Below, piece by piece: positions 35,527-44,844 of a DNA stretch of 64,000 nucleotides. Numbering within the stretch: position 1 is the first letter of the stretch; each line of letters opens with the position of its first letter. A program made the translations under genes and the position numbers. The stretch is from Nocardioides sp. SR21. GTDB taxonomy: Bacteria; Actinomycetota; Actinomycetes; Propionibacteriales; Nocardioidaceae. The notes under the pieces were generated by a model that was not told where the DNA came from, searched no databases, and saw nothing but the letters and a program-made list of their open reading frames with translations. The stretch lies in the NCBI RefSeq assembly GCF_022761125.1, contig NZ_JAKWJR010000003.1, forward strand, positions 1 to 64,000, written 5' to 3'.

Positions 35527-36300
35527 GTGTCGGTCACTGCCGCGTCAGTGCTGCGCGGGCCCGGCGAGATCGCGGTGATGGTCGTCGAGGTCACCAAGCG
35601 GATCTTCACCCGGCCGTTCCAGTTCCGGGAGTTCATCGAGCAGGCCTGGTTCATCACCAGCGTGACGCTGATGCCCACGATCCTGGTGTCGATCCCGTTC
35701 GGCGCGGTCATCTCGCTGCAGGTCGGCAACCTGACCGGGCAGCTCGGCGCGCAGTCGTTCGCCGGCGCGACCGCGGTGCTCGCCGTGGTGCGCGAGGCGG
35801 CGCCGATCGCGGCGGCGCTGATCATCGCCGGCGCCGCGGGCTCGGCGATCTGCTCCGACATGGGCGCCCGCAAGATCCGCGAGGAGATCGACGCGATGGA
35901 GGTGCTCGGGGTCGACCCCCTGGAGCGGCTGATCGCGCCTCGGGTCGTGGCCACCATGTTCGTCGCGCTGATGATCAACGGCATCGTGATCGCCGCGGGC
36001 ATCGGTGGCGGCTACTTCTTCACCGTGATCGTTCAGGGCGGCTCCGCCGGCGCGTTCCTCTCGTCGTTCACCGCGCTCGCCAGCCTCCCCGACCTCTACA
36101 TCTCGATGATCAAGGCCCTCGTCTTCGGCTGGCTGGCTGCGATCGTCGGCGCCTACAAGGGCCTGAACGCCGGCGGTGGGCCGAGCGGTGTCGGCCGCGC
36201 GGTGAACGAGTCCGTGATCGTCGCGTTCATGCTGCTGTTCTTCCTGAACGCCATCATCACCGCGATCTACTTCCAAGTCGTCCCACCCCCGGGGCTCTGA
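35527..36300 (+). CDS. yrbE4A: YrbE4A-like Mce permease subunit
   Basis: The 257-residue MlaE-type permease spans the inner membrane with about five helices and contains the family EQ-loop-like segment around DMGARKIREEIDAMEVLGVD, which contacts the ATPase. With YrbE4B it forms the permease of the Mce4 steroid importer. The GTG at 35527 has a strong ribosome site 7 bases upstream. It is the first gene of an eleven-kilobase operon headed by a KstR-type box. The matching ATPase (MceG/Mkl) is not in the window, as is usual since it is encoded elsewhere. Confidence 0.92.
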   Translation: MSVTAASVLRGPGEIAVMVVEVTKRIFTRPFQFREFIEQAWFITSVTLMPTILVSIPFGAVISLQVGNLTGQLGAQSFAGATAVLAVVREAAPIAAALIIAGAAGSAICSDMGARKIREEIDAMEVLGVDPLERLIAPRVVATMFVALMINGIVIAAGIGGGYFFTVIVQGGSAGAFLSSFTALASLPDLYISMIKALVFGWLAAIVGAYKGLNAGGGPSGVGRAVNESVIVAFMLLFFLNAIITAIYFQVVPPPGL

Positions 36301-36304
36301 CGGC

Positions 36305-37144
36305 ATGGCGACCATCGGCACGTTCGGATCCTCCTTCGCCCGCTCCTGGCGGTTCTCGCTGGAGCAGCGCGGCGACCAGCTGTTCTTCTACGTCAAGGCG
36401 CTGGCCTGGGTGCCGCGCGCGATCCGCCGGTACCCGCGCGAGATCACGAACACGCTAGCCGAGGTCACCTTCGGTGCCGGGGGACTCAGCCTGATCGCCG
36501 GCACCGTCGGCGTGATCGCGTTCCTCGCGTTCTTCGCCGGCACCGAGGTCGGCATCCAGGGCTACGCGTCGCTGAGCCAGATCGGCGTCGCGAAGTTCAG
36601 CGCGTTCATCTCGGCCTACTTCAACACGCGCGAGGTCGCGCCGCTGGTCTCCGCGATCGCGCTCGCGGCGACCGTCGGCTGCGGCTACACCGCGCGGCTC
36701 GGCGCGATGCGGATCTCGGAGGAGATCGACGCGCTCGAGGTGATGGGCATCCCGTCGCTGCCGTTCCTGGTGACCACCCGGATGATCGCGGCGTTCATCG
36801 CGGTGATCCCGCTCTACATCGTCGCGCTGTCCGCGTCGTACCTCTCGCCCCGGCTGATCACGACCCTGTTCTACGGGCAGTCGTCGGGCACCTACGACCA
36901 CTACTTCCTGCAGTTCCTGCCGCCCATCGACATCCTCTGGTCGTTCTTCAAGCTGTTGTTCCTCGCGGTCGCCGTGATCCTGATCCACTGCTACTACGGC
37001 TACACGGCCTCCGGCGGGCCGGCCGGGGTCGGCATGGCGGTCGGCCGCGCGATCCGCACCAGCATCGTGACGATCGTGGTCGCGGACTTCTTCCTCAGCT
37101 TCGCGATCTGGGGCTCCACCACCACGGTGAGGATCACCGGCTGA
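36305..37144 (+). CDS. yrbE4B: YrbE4B-like Mce permease subunit
   Basis: The 279-residue second permease has an N-terminal amphipathic region (RYPREITNTLAEVTFGAGGL), membrane helices, and the ATPase-contact segment RLGAMRISEEIDALEVMGIP. It pairs with YrbE4A. It lies 4 bases after that gene, and its TGA overlaps the mce4A ATG. Length and order match mycobacterial yrbE4B. Confidence 0.92.
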   Translation: MATIGTFGSSFARSWRFSLEQRGDQLFFYVKALAWVPRAIRRYPREITNTLAEVTFGAGGLSLIAGTVGVIAFLAFFAGTEVGIQGYASLSQIGVAKFSAFISAYFNTREVAPLVSAIALAATVGCGYTARLGAMRISEEIDALEVMGIPSLPFLVTTRMIAAFIAVIPLYIVALSASYLSPRLITTLFYGQSSGTYDHYFLQFLPPIDILWSFFKLLFLAVAVILIHCYYGYTASGGPAGVGMAVGRAIRTSIVTIVVADFFLSFAIWGSTTTVRITG

Positions 37145-38451
37145 TGTTGGTGAACATCTACCACGACAGCCCGCGGGAGCACCGCCGGCTGCTGCTGGCC
37201 GGCGTCGCGTTCGTCACCGTGATCGCGCTGCTGATCGGGCTGTCGATCGCCATCTACAACAAGGCGTTCGAGCCGGCGACCCACGTGACCATCGAGGCCG
37301 ACCGGGCCGGCCTGCAGCTCGCGAAGTTCGGCGACGTGCGGGTCAACGGAGCGCTGGTCGGCCAGGTGCGCTCGGTCGGGCAGGACGGCGACAAGGCCGT
37401 GATCGACGTGGCGATCGAGCCCGACCAGGCCGAGCAGATCCCCGACAACGTCACCGTGCAGATCCTGCCCACCACGCTCTTCGGCCAGAAGTTCGTCTCG
37501 CTGGTCCTCCCGGACGACCCGTCGGGCAGCCCGCTCCAGGACGGCGACGTCATCCCGCCCGACCGCGTGGAGACCAACGTCGAGCTCAGCCGGATCATGG
37601 CCGACCTGTTCCCGCTGCTGCGCGCGGTGCGGCCCGCCGACCTCAACGCGACGCTCAACGCGCTGTCGACCGCGCTCGGCGGCCGGGGCGAGCAGCTCGG
37701 CCAGACCATGGACCAGCTCGACGGCTACCTCGGTGAGATCGACGACCACCTGCCGACGCTGCGCGAGGACCTCGTGAAGCTCGCCGACGTCGCCGACACC
37801 TACGACATCGCTGCGCCCGACCTGCTGCACGTGCTGCGCGACGTGAGCACGACCAGCCAGACGATCATCGACAACGAGAAGCAGATCGGGGTCTTCTTCT
37901 CCGACCTCCAGGGCCTCGCCGACACCTCGACGGCCGTGCTCCAGGAGAACGAGGCCAACCTGATCCGGGTCGGCCAGGTCACCGAGCCGCTGCTCAAGCT
38001 GCTCGCGGTGTACGCGCCCGAGCTGCCCTGCCTGCTCAAGGGAGCCGCACGCTACGCGCCGCGACTCGCGCGCACCTTCGAGGGCAACCAGGTCAAGCAG
38101 TACCTCGAGCTCGGGACCCCGCAGTACAGCGCGTACGACGAGGACGACAAGCCGACGTACGGCGAGGTCGGTCACGGGCCCTGGTGCCTCGGGCTGCCGA
38201 ACCCGCAGGTGCCGGCGCCGCCGGTGGCGCTCGACCAGGGAAGTGACATCGACGAGAACCCACCCACCGCGCTGATCCCCGACTACCTCGGGCTGAACCG
38301 TCCCGGGGCCGACTACAGCGGCACGGCGGGGGAGCAGGCCATCGTCAACGCGCTGCTGGCCTCCGACACCGGGCGGCCGAGCGACAGCTTCGGCTCGCTC
38401 GGCGCGCTGATGTACGGCCCGCTGGTCCGCGAGGGGGCGAGCGCCCGATGA
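37144..38451 (+). CDS. mce4A: Mce4A-like substrate-binding protein
   Basis: The 435-residue protein has an N-terminal membrane anchor (LLLAGVAFVTVIALLIGLSIAIY in part), an MCE/MlaD domain at about 38-125 (VTIEADRAGLQLAKFGDVRVN, VQILPTTLFGQKFVSL) and a long helical region to about 300, then a Cys-containing tail. MCE subunits form a hexamer whose helices build a hydrophobic tunnel for lipid or sterol across the envelope. First of six consecutive mce genes, joined by an ATGA overlap to mce4B. Confidence 0.92.
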   Translation: MLVNIYHDSPREHRRLLLAGVAFVTVIALLIGLSIAIYNKAFEPATHVTIEADRAGLQLAKFGDVRVNGALVGQVRSVGQDGDKAVIDVAIEPDQAEQIPDNVTVQILPTTLFGQKFVSLVLPDDPSGSPLQDGDVIPPDRVETNVELSRIMADLFPLLRAVRPADLNATLNALSTALGGRGEQLGQTMDQLDGYLGEIDDHLPTLREDLVKLADVADTYDIAAPDLLHVLRDVSTTSQTIIDNEKQIGVFFSDLQGLADTSTAVLQENEANLIRVGQVTEPLLKLLAVYAPELPCLLKGAARYAPRLARTFEGNQVKQYLELGTPQYSAYDEDDKPTYGEVGHGPWCLGLPNPQVPAPPVALDQGSDIDENPPTALIPDYLGLNRPGADYSGTAGEQAIVNALLASDTGRPSDSFGSLGALMYGPLVREGASAR

Positions 38452-39530
38452 GCCGGAACTCCACGACGATCGCCGCGGGCATCAAGCTCGCGATCTTCAC
38501 GGTCGTCTCGATCCTGGTGACCGGGATGCTGGCCGTGATCATGGGCAACATCGGCTTCGGGCCCGGGACGACGTACCAAGCGGTGTTCAGCACCGCGTCG
38601 ATGCTCCAGAAGGGCGACGACGTCCGCGTCGCCGGCGTGAGCGTCGGCGAGGTGAAGGACGTCGAGCACCACGAGCAGACCCAGGCGCTGGTGACGTTCC
38701 GGGTTCAGGCCGACGTCCCGCTCACCACCGCGTCGCGCGCCGAGATCCGCTTCCTCAACCTGGTCGGCGACCGCTACCTCGCGCTCGAGGAGGGCAGCGA
38801 CACCGGCGCCGAGCCCCTCGAGGACGGCGCGACGATCCCGATCGACCAGACGAAGCCGGCGCTGGACCTCACCGTGCTGTTCAACGGCTTCCAGCCGCTG
38901 TTCCAGGCGCTCAACCCCGAGCAGGTCAACGACCTGAGCATGAACCTCGTGCAGGTGCTCCAGGGCGAGGGCGGCACCGTCCAGGGCCTGCTGCAGAAGA
39001 CCGCGTCGCTGACGAACACGCTCGCCGACCGCGACGACCTGATCGGCGGCGTGATCGACAACCTCACGCAGACGCTGTCGACCGTCGACAGCCGGCACCA
39101 GCAGCTCAGCGACCTCGTGGTCGGGCTGAAGGACTGGATGGCCGACCTCGCGGCTGATCGCAACGTCATCGGCTCCTCGCTCGACAACATCTCCGACCTC
39201 ACGGTCGTCGTCGCCGACCTGATCCGTCAGGGCCGACCGCTGATCAAGTCCGACGTGGCGAAGCTGCGCCAGCTGGCGACGCTGCTGAACAAGAAGGAGA
39301 ACCGCGCGCAGGTGGTCGAGATGCTCGACCGGCTCCCGGAGTCGATGACCGACCAGACCCGGACCGGCACCTACGGCTCTTGGTACAACTACTACGTCTG
39401 CGGCTTCAGCGGCCGGATCACGCTACCGCTCAGCCTGGGTGAGATCCCGGGCGTCAAGCAGCTGATGAAGCTGCTCAACCGGCTCGAGTTCCACTCGTCG
39501 GCGCCGCGTTGCAACGGAGCGGGCGAGTGA
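38448..39530 (+). CDS. mce4B: Mce4B-like substrate-binding protein
   Basis: The 360-residue product: N-terminal helix (IAAGIKLAIFTVVSILVTGML), MCE domain (TYQAVFSTASMLQKGDDVRVAG in part, EIRFLNLVGDRYLALE) and helical C-terminal half ending with a Cys pair (NYYVCGFSGRI, PRCNGAGE). It forms part of the Mce4 tunnel. Start ATG overlaps mce4A by four bases, and its TGA overlaps the mce4C GTG. Confidence 0.92.
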   Translation: MSRNSTTIAAGIKLAIFTVVSILVTGMLAVIMGNIGFGPGTTYQAVFSTASMLQKGDDVRVAGVSVGEVKDVEHHEQTQALVTFRVQADVPLTTASRAEIRFLNLVGDRYLALEEGSDTGAEPLEDGATIPIDQTKPALDLTVLFNGFQPLFQALNPEQVNDLSMNLVQVLQGEGGTVQGLLQKTASLTNTLADRDDLIGGVIDNLTQTLSTVDSRHQQLSDLVVGLKDWMADLAADRNVIGSSLDNISDLTVVVADLIRQGRPLIKSDVAKLRQLATLLNKKENRAQVVEMLDRLPESMTDQTRTGTYGSWYNYYVCGFSGRITLPLSLGEIPGVKQLMKLLNRLEFHSSAPRCNGAGE

Positions 39531-40513
39531 GCCGCTCGAGCGAGGCCCGCACGCTGCGGTGGGGAGCGATCACCCTCGTGGTGATGCTGCTGGTGATGGC
39601 GGCCGCCTTCAACCTGTCGCAGTTCCCCGGCTTCAAGGGCTCGAGCTACCGCGCGGAGTTCTCGGACGCCAGCGGCATCCGCAAGGGCAACATGGTGCAG
39701 GTCGGCGGCATCCGCGTCGGCCGCGTCCAGGACGTCGCGCTCGAGGACAGCAACACCGTGATCGTGACCTTCGAGGTCGACAACGACGTGGAGCTGGGTG
39801 ACGAGAGCAGCGCGTCCGTCGAGGTGCTGAACCTGCTGGGCGAGAAGTACCTGAACCTCGCGCCCGCCGGCTCCGGGGACCTAGGGGACCAGGTGATCCC
39901 GCGCGAGCGCACGGAGTCGGCGTACGACATCGTCGGCGTGTTCGGCGACCTGACCACGACGACCGAGCGGATCGACACCGACCAGCTCACCCAGGCGCTG
40001 GACATCGTCGCCGACACCACGAACCAGGCCGCCCCCGAGATCGAGCAGAGCTTCCGCGGCATCGCCCGGCTCTCGCAGGTCGTCGCCGAGCGCGACGAGC
40101 AGATCCAGGCGCTGCTGAAGAGCTCGCAGAGCGTCAGCAAGGTGCTGGCCGCGCGCAGCGAGGACCTCGTCGACCTGATGAAGAACAGCGACCTGGTCTT
40201 CGAGGAGGTGAAGCGGCGCAAGGAGGCGATCCACCTGCTGCTGGTCAACGCCCGCGACCTCGCCGAGCAGCTGCGCGGCGTCGCCCAGGACAACCAGGCG
40301 CAGATGGCGCCGGCATTGAAGGAGGTCGACGACCTGCTCTCGCTGCTGGTGAGCAAGGAGAAGGAGCTCAAGGCGACGCTCGCCGCCCTCGGCCCGTACG
40401 TCTCGATCCTCGGCAACATCATCGGCACCGGTCCGTGGTTCGACGCCTACGCGTCCAACCTGCTCGCGATCCCGACCGGCGAGTTCCTCCCCGGCTTCAC
40501 GGAGGCGAACTGA
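39527..40513 (+). CDS. mce4C: Mce4C-like substrate-binding protein
   Basis: From the GTG at 39527 the protein has 328 residues: one N-terminal helix (GAITLVVMLLVMAAAFNL), the MCE domain (YRAEFSDASGIRKGNMVQVG, VEVLNLLGEKYLNLAPAG) and heptad-rich helices (VKRRKEAIHLLLVNARDLAE). It is shorter than Mce4A and D, as usual for the C subunit. The 18-base upstream extension lies in mce4B and was not used. Confidence 0.92.
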   Translation: MSRSSEARTLRWGAITLVVMLLVMAAAFNLSQFPGFKGSSYRAEFSDASGIRKGNMVQVGGIRVGRVQDVALEDSNTVIVTFEVDNDVELGDESSASVEVLNLLGEKYLNLAPAGSGDLGDQVIPRERTESAYDIVGVFGDLTTTTERIDTDQLTQALDIVADTTNQAAPEIEQSFRGIARLSQVVAERDEQIQALLKSSQSVSKVLAARSEDLVDLMKNSDLVFEEVKRRKEAIHLLLVNARDLAEQLRGVAQDNQAQMAPALKEVDDLLSLLVSKEKELKATLAALGPYVSILGNIIGTGPWFDAYASNLLAIPTGEFLPGFTEAN

Positions 40514-41688
40514 TGGACGTGCTGAGCAGGACGAGCGGCCGGGTCGTCGCCGTGGCGCTGGCGTTGGTGCTGGTCGCCGGGATCTGGTTCTTCGCGGTGC
40601 GCGACGACACCGAGACCAAGACCGTGACCGCGCACTTCCCGCGGGCGGTCAGCGTCTACCCGGGCACCGACGTGCGGATCCTCGGCGTGAACGTCGGGCA
40701 GGTCACCGGCGTGACGCCGGAGGGCAACTCGGTGCGGGTCGAGATGGAGTACGACGCGCAGTACCAGGTGCCGGCCGAGGCCAAGGCGGTCATCGTGACG
40801 CCGACGCTGGTCGCGGACCGGTTCGTCCAGCTGACCCCGGCGTACGACAAGGGCGACGCGGTGATGGCCGACGGCGCGGACATCGCGCTGCCCGACACGG
40901 GCGTGCCGGTCGAGCTCGACCGCATCTACGCGAGCCTGCGCGACCTGTCGGTCGCGCTCGGCCCGAACGGCGTCAACAAGGACGGCACCCTCGACCACGT
41001 GCTCGAGGCCGGGGCGAAGGCGCTGGACGGCAAGGGTGCACTCGGCAACGAGATGCTGACCCAGCTCGCCGCCGCGGCCGAGACGTTCGGTGAGGGCGCC
41101 GGGCCGCTGTTCGACACCGTCACCCAGCTCGCCGAGTTCAGCACCGTGCTCGCGCAGAACGACAGGTTCGTCCGGGCGTTCATCCGCGACCTGGCCGAGG
41201 TCACCGACCAGCTCGCCGACGAGCGCGAGGAGATCCAGGGTGCGCTGGCCTCGGTCGCCGACGCGGTCGGCACCGTCCGGACGTTCGTGGCCGACAACCG
41301 GGAGGCCCTGGTCACCGACGTCGAGAAGCTCACCCGGGTGATGAAGACGATCAACTCCGAGCGCGACAGCATCGACGACGCACTTCGGGTCGCGCCGGTC
41401 GCGATCGGCAACCTCGGCCTGGCGTTCAACAGCCAGACCGGGACCATCGGCTCGCGGATCGGCATCAGCGGCAACCTCTGGGACGCCGACGGGTTCCTGT
41501 GCGGTGTCGTCCAGCAGGCCGGGCTGCCGCGGGCCGCCGCCGACCTCGCCTGCCGGCTGTTCGAGCAGCTGCTGGAGCCGGTCGAGGACCAGCTCCCGTC
41601 GATCCCGCCGGCCGTGCCGAACCGGCCCTCCCCGGGCTTCGCCGGACCGGGCGACTCGCTGTCCTCGATGATGGGAGGCGGGTCGTGA
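40513..41688 (+). CDS. mce4D: Mce4D-like substrate-binding protein
   Basis: The 391-residue protein has an N-terminal helix (VVAVALALVLVAGIWFFAV), the MCE domain (VTAHFPRAVSVYPGTDVRIL, AVIVTPTLVADRFVQLTP) and a long helical part, ending in a Pro/Gly tail (LPSIPPAVPNRPSPGFAGPG). Start ATG overlaps the mce4C TGA by one base; the stop overlaps the mce4E GTG. It is a component of the sterol tunnel. Confidence 0.92.
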   Translation: MDVLSRTSGRVVAVALALVLVAGIWFFAVRDDTETKTVTAHFPRAVSVYPGTDVRILGVNVGQVTGVTPEGNSVRVEMEYDAQYQVPAEAKAVIVTPTLVADRFVQLTPAYDKGDAVMADGADIALPDTGVPVELDRIYASLRDLSVALGPNGVNKDGTLDHVLEAGAKALDGKGALGNEMLTQLAAAAETFGEGAGPLFDTVTQLAEFSTVLAQNDRFVRAFIRDLAEVTDQLADEREEIQGALASVADAVGTVRTFVADNREALVTDVEKLTRVMKTINSERDSIDDALRVAPVAIGNLGLAFNSQTGTIGSRIGISGNLWDADGFLCGVVQQAGLPRAAADLACRLFEQLLEPVEDQLPSIPPAVPNRPSPGFAGPGDSLSSMMGGGS

Positions 41689-43079
41689 AGCGGATCCTCC
41701 TGGGCGTCCTCGCGCTCGCGCTGACCACGTCCGCCTGCGACTTCGACGGCGCCTACGACCTGCCGCTGCCCGGCTCGCCCGTCGACGCCGACCACTCCTA
41801 CGAGGTGACTGCGGAGTTCGAGGACATCCTGAACGTCGTCCCGCGCTCGCCGGTGATGGTCGACGACGTCACCGTCGGCGAGGTCACCGAGGTCGAGCGG
41901 GTCGGGTGGCACGCGCGGGTGACGCTGCGGATCAAGGACGAGGTCGACCTCCCCGACAACGCGGTCGCCGACATCCGGCAGGTCAGCCTGCTCGGCGAGA
42001 AGTACGTCGCGCTCGAGGCGCCGACCGACGTCGCGCCGGACGGCACGCTCGCCGACGGCGACACCATCGAGCTCGCCGACACCGGACGCAACCCGGAGGT
42101 CGAGGAGGTCCTGGGTGCGCTGTCGTTCCTGCTCAGCGGCGGCGGCGTCGCGCAGCTCGGCACGATCACCCAGGAGCTGAACGCGGTGATGGACGGCCGC
42201 ACCGACCGGCTGCGCCACCTGCTCGGCTCCCTCGAGAGCGTCGTCGGGACCATCGACGACCAGAAGGCCGACATCCTCCGTGCGATGGAGTCGCTCAACA
42301 GCCTGACCTCGACCCTGAACGCCGAGAAGGACACGATCACCGAGGCGCTCGACGTCACCGGCCCCGCCATCGAGGTGCTCGCCGCGCAGCACGACGAGCT
42401 GATCGCGATGCTCGGGTCGCTCGACAAGCTCGGGGAGGTCGGCACGCGGGTGATCTCGCAGAGCAAGGACGACATCCTCGCGTCGCTCGACCACCTCCAG
42501 CCGGTGCTGCAGCGGCTGCACGAGGCCGGGGACGACCTCGCGCCCGGCCTGAACCTGCTGGTGAGCTTCCCGTTCCCGAAGGAGGCCGGCGAGATCGTCA
42601 AGGGCGACTACGCCAACACGTCGATCCGCGCGGACATCAACCTCGAGAACATCATCCCGAACGGCCAGCCCGGCGGCGGCATCCCGCCGATCCTGCCGGA
42701 CCCGGGCGAGGTGCTCACGAACGTCGAGAAGTGCCTGCGCTCCGGTGACATCCAGAGCAAGGCCTGCCTCAAGCTGCTCGACAACCTGCGGCTGTTCAAG
42801 AACCTCAAGAAGGAGTGCCGCAAGAAGAAGTACGACCAGAACCCGGTCTGCGTGGTCATCCGGGCGCTGCCCGGCGCCGGCGACGGCCTCGACCTCGAGG
42901 GCGTGCTCGACTACCTGCTCGGCATCCTCGGCCTCCCCGGCGGCGACACCGGCGGCCTGCCCGGCCTCCCGGGACTGCCGGGGCTCGACGGCGTGCTCGG
43001 CGGGCTGCTCGGTCGTGCCGTCGACGGCCAACCGAGCGCGGAGCCCAGCGCCAGCGCCCTGTTCGGAGGTGGCGCATGA
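41685..43079 (+). CDS. mce4E: Mce4E-like lipoprotein
   Basis: The 464-residue protein starts with a lipoprotein signal, KRILLGVLALALTTSACDFD, with Cys18 as the lipid site; the lipobox TSAC is slightly unusual. The MCE domain (YEVTAEFEDILNVVPRSPVM in part, ADIRQVSLLGEKYVALE) is followed by helices, a cluster of cysteines (EKCLRSGDIQSKACLK, KKECRKKKYDQNPVC) and a Gly/Leu/Pro repeat tail (GGLPGLPGLPGLDG). The E subunit is the lipoprotein in mycobacterial mce operons (LprN in mce4). GTGA overlap upstream, ATGA overlap downstream. Confidence 0.92.
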   Translation: MKRILLGVLALALTTSACDFDGAYDLPLPGSPVDADHSYEVTAEFEDILNVVPRSPVMVDDVTVGEVTEVERVGWHARVTLRIKDEVDLPDNAVADIRQVSLLGEKYVALEAPTDVAPDGTLADGDTIELADTGRNPEVEEVLGALSFLLSGGGVAQLGTITQELNAVMDGRTDRLRHLLGSLESVVGTIDDQKADILRAMESLNSLTSTLNAEKDTITEALDVTGPAIEVLAAQHDELIAMLGSLDKLGEVGTRVISQSKDDILASLDHLQPVLQRLHEAGDDLAPGLNLLVSFPFPKEAGEIVKGDYANTSIRADINLENIIPNGQPGGGIPPILPDPGEVLTNVEKCLRSGDIQSKACLKLLDNLRLFKNLKKECRKKKYDQNPVCVVIRALPGAGDGLDLEGVLDYLLGILGLPGGDTGGLPGLPGLPGLDGVLGGLLGRAVDGQPSAEPSASALFGGGA

Positions 43080-44344
43080 CGCACGGGGTGAAGATCCGGA
43101 TCGCGGCGTTCATCGTGCTCAGCGCGGTCGGCATCGTCTACATGGCGGGCAACTACCTCGGCCTGGTCGACAAGGTCCTCGGGCGGGGCCTCACGGTCCA
43201 CGCCACGCTGCCGACCTCGGGCGGCCTGTTCGAGGGCAGCGAGGTCACCTACCGCGGGGTGAAGGTCGGCAAGGTCGCCCGGATGAACGCGACCGCCGAG
43301 GGCGTCGCGCTCGACCTCAACCTGCAGGACGGCACCGAGCTGCCGCTCGACTCCGAGATGCACGTCCACAACCTCTCGGCCGTGGGGGAGCAGTACCTCG
43401 ACTTCGAGCCGCCGGACGACGACGGCCCGTACGCCGAGAACGGGCACACCTTCGAGGGCGACGACACGTCGCTGCCCGTCGACGAGGCCGACCTGCTGGT
43501 CGAGCTCGACCACTTCGTCGGCTCGGTCGACCAGGACAACCTGACCACGGTCGTGCGCGAGCTCGGCTCGATGTTCAACGACACCGGCCGGCCGCTGCAG
43601 CGGCTGCTCGACAACGGCAGCACGTTCGTCCAGGAGGCGTCCGAGCACACCGAGGAGACGATCCGGCTGCTCGACCAGGGCAAGCGCGTCCTCGCCACGC
43701 AGCAGGGCGAGAGCGAGAACATCACCAGCCTGGCCGGTGACCTCGCCGACATCACCGACGCGCTCGCGCGCAGCGACGACGACCTCGAGCGGGTGCTCGA
43801 CGGCACGCCGCGCACCGCCCGCGAGGTCGACGCGCTGCTGCGCGACCTGCAGCCGACGCTGCCGGTGCTGCTCGGCAACGCGGTCAGCGTGAACCAGGTC
43901 GTGGTCACCCACCTCGCCGGGCTCGAGCAGCTCCTCGTCACCTACCCGACCACGATCGCGACCGGCTTCACCGGGACCCCGGGCGACGGCTACGGGCACG
44001 TGAACCTCCAGCTCGACTACCGCCAGCCGCCGTGCACCGCCGGCTACAAGCCGCGCAGCGAGTGGCGGCGTACCAACGACCTGACGGACGCCCCGATCTT
44101 CCCGGCCCAGTGCGCGAGCGGACCGCCGTTCGTGATGCGCGGGACACAGCACTCCCCGAGCTCTCCTGGCCAGAACTCGCCGGGCCGCGTCTACCGCTCG
44201 TCCTACGACCCGCGCAGCGGCTTGGTCTCGGGTGCCGTGGATCGGAACGGCAACCCCGTACGATTCGTCGATCAGGGGGACCTGTCGATCCTGGGAGGGG
44301 ATGGGTGGAAGTGGCTCCTGGTGAGTTCGGTGATGAACCCGTGA
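43076..44344 (+). CDS. mce4F: Mce4F-like substrate-binding protein
   Basis: The 422-residue last MCE subunit: N-terminal helix (IRIAAFIVLSAVGIVYMAGN), MCE domain (LTVHATLPTSGGLFEGSEVT, MHVHNLSAVGEQYLDFEP), helices to about 300, then a conserved C-terminal domain with Cys residues (YRQPPCTAGYKP, FPAQCASGPPF). It completes the hexamer. Its TGA overlaps the GTG chosen for the first Mce-associated gene. Confidence 0.92.
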   Translation: MTHGVKIRIAAFIVLSAVGIVYMAGNYLGLVDKVLGRGLTVHATLPTSGGLFEGSEVTYRGVKVGKVARMNATAEGVALDLNLQDGTELPLDSEMHVHNLSAVGEQYLDFEPPDDDGPYAENGHTFEGDDTSLPVDEADLLVELDHFVGSVDQDNLTTVVRELGSMFNDTGRPLQRLLDNGSTFVQEASEHTEETIRLLDQGKRVLATQQGESENITSLAGDLADITDALARSDDDLERVLDGTPRTAREVDALLRDLQPTLPVLLGNAVSVNQVVVTHLAGLEQLLVTYPTTIATGFTGTPGDGYGHVNLQLDYRQPPCTAGYKPRSEWRRTNDLTDAPIFPAQCASGPPFVMRGTQHSPSSPGQNSPGRVYRSSYDPRSGLVSGAVDRNGNPVRFVDQGDLSILGGDGWKWLLVSSVMNP

Positions 44345-44844
44345 CGCGGGTCCGTCTCGACATCGCCCTGTTCACGATCGCGTTGCTCCTCGGCTGCGGC
44401 GTCGTGTTCGGCGGCGTGCTCGTCTACAAGGAGCACCAGAACCGCGACCGGGAAGCGGTCGCGCAGGAGCGTTACGGCGCGGTGCTCGCGGCCGCGCGCG
44501 ACGAGGTCGAGGCGTTCATCAACATCGACTACCGCGACGCCCAGGCCAGCATCGACGCGGTCGCGGAGGGCGCGACCGGCGAGTTCGCCGAGCAGTACGA
44601 CTCCTCGACCGAGGGCGTCGTCCAGCTGCTCGAGCAGAACCAGTCCGTGATGGACGGCGAGGTGCTGTCGGCCGGCGTGGTCGACCTCGACAACGACAGC
44701 GCCACCGTGCTCGCCTCGACCAAGGGCACCGTCGCCAACAAGGCGTCCGGCGGGGAGCCGGTCGCCCGCTACTTCCGGCTCAAGCTCGACCTGCAGTACG
44801 TCGACGGTGAGTGGCGCACCAGCAACCTGGAGTTCGTGAGCTGA
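44341..44844 (+). CDS. Mce-associated membrane protein (Mam4A-like)
   Basis: A 167-residue protein: single N-terminal helix (IALFTIALLLGCGVVFGGVLVY in part) and an extracytoplasmic domain of the Mce-associated family, with acidic helices and a C-terminal DLQYVDGEWRTSNLEFV strand. Such proteins stabilise Mce complexes. The GTG at 44341 fits the overlap habit of this operon; an alternative GTG at 44305 follows a stronger ribosome site (GGGAGGGG), adding 12 residues. Confidence 0.8.
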   Translation: MTRVRLDIALFTIALLLGCGVVFGGVLVYKEHQNRDREAVAQERYGAVLAAARDEVEAFINIDYRDAQASIDAVAEGATGEFAEQYDSSTEGVVQLLEQNQSVMDGEVLSAGVVDLDNDSATVLASTKGTVANKASGGEPVARYFRLKLDLQYVDGEWRTSNLEFVS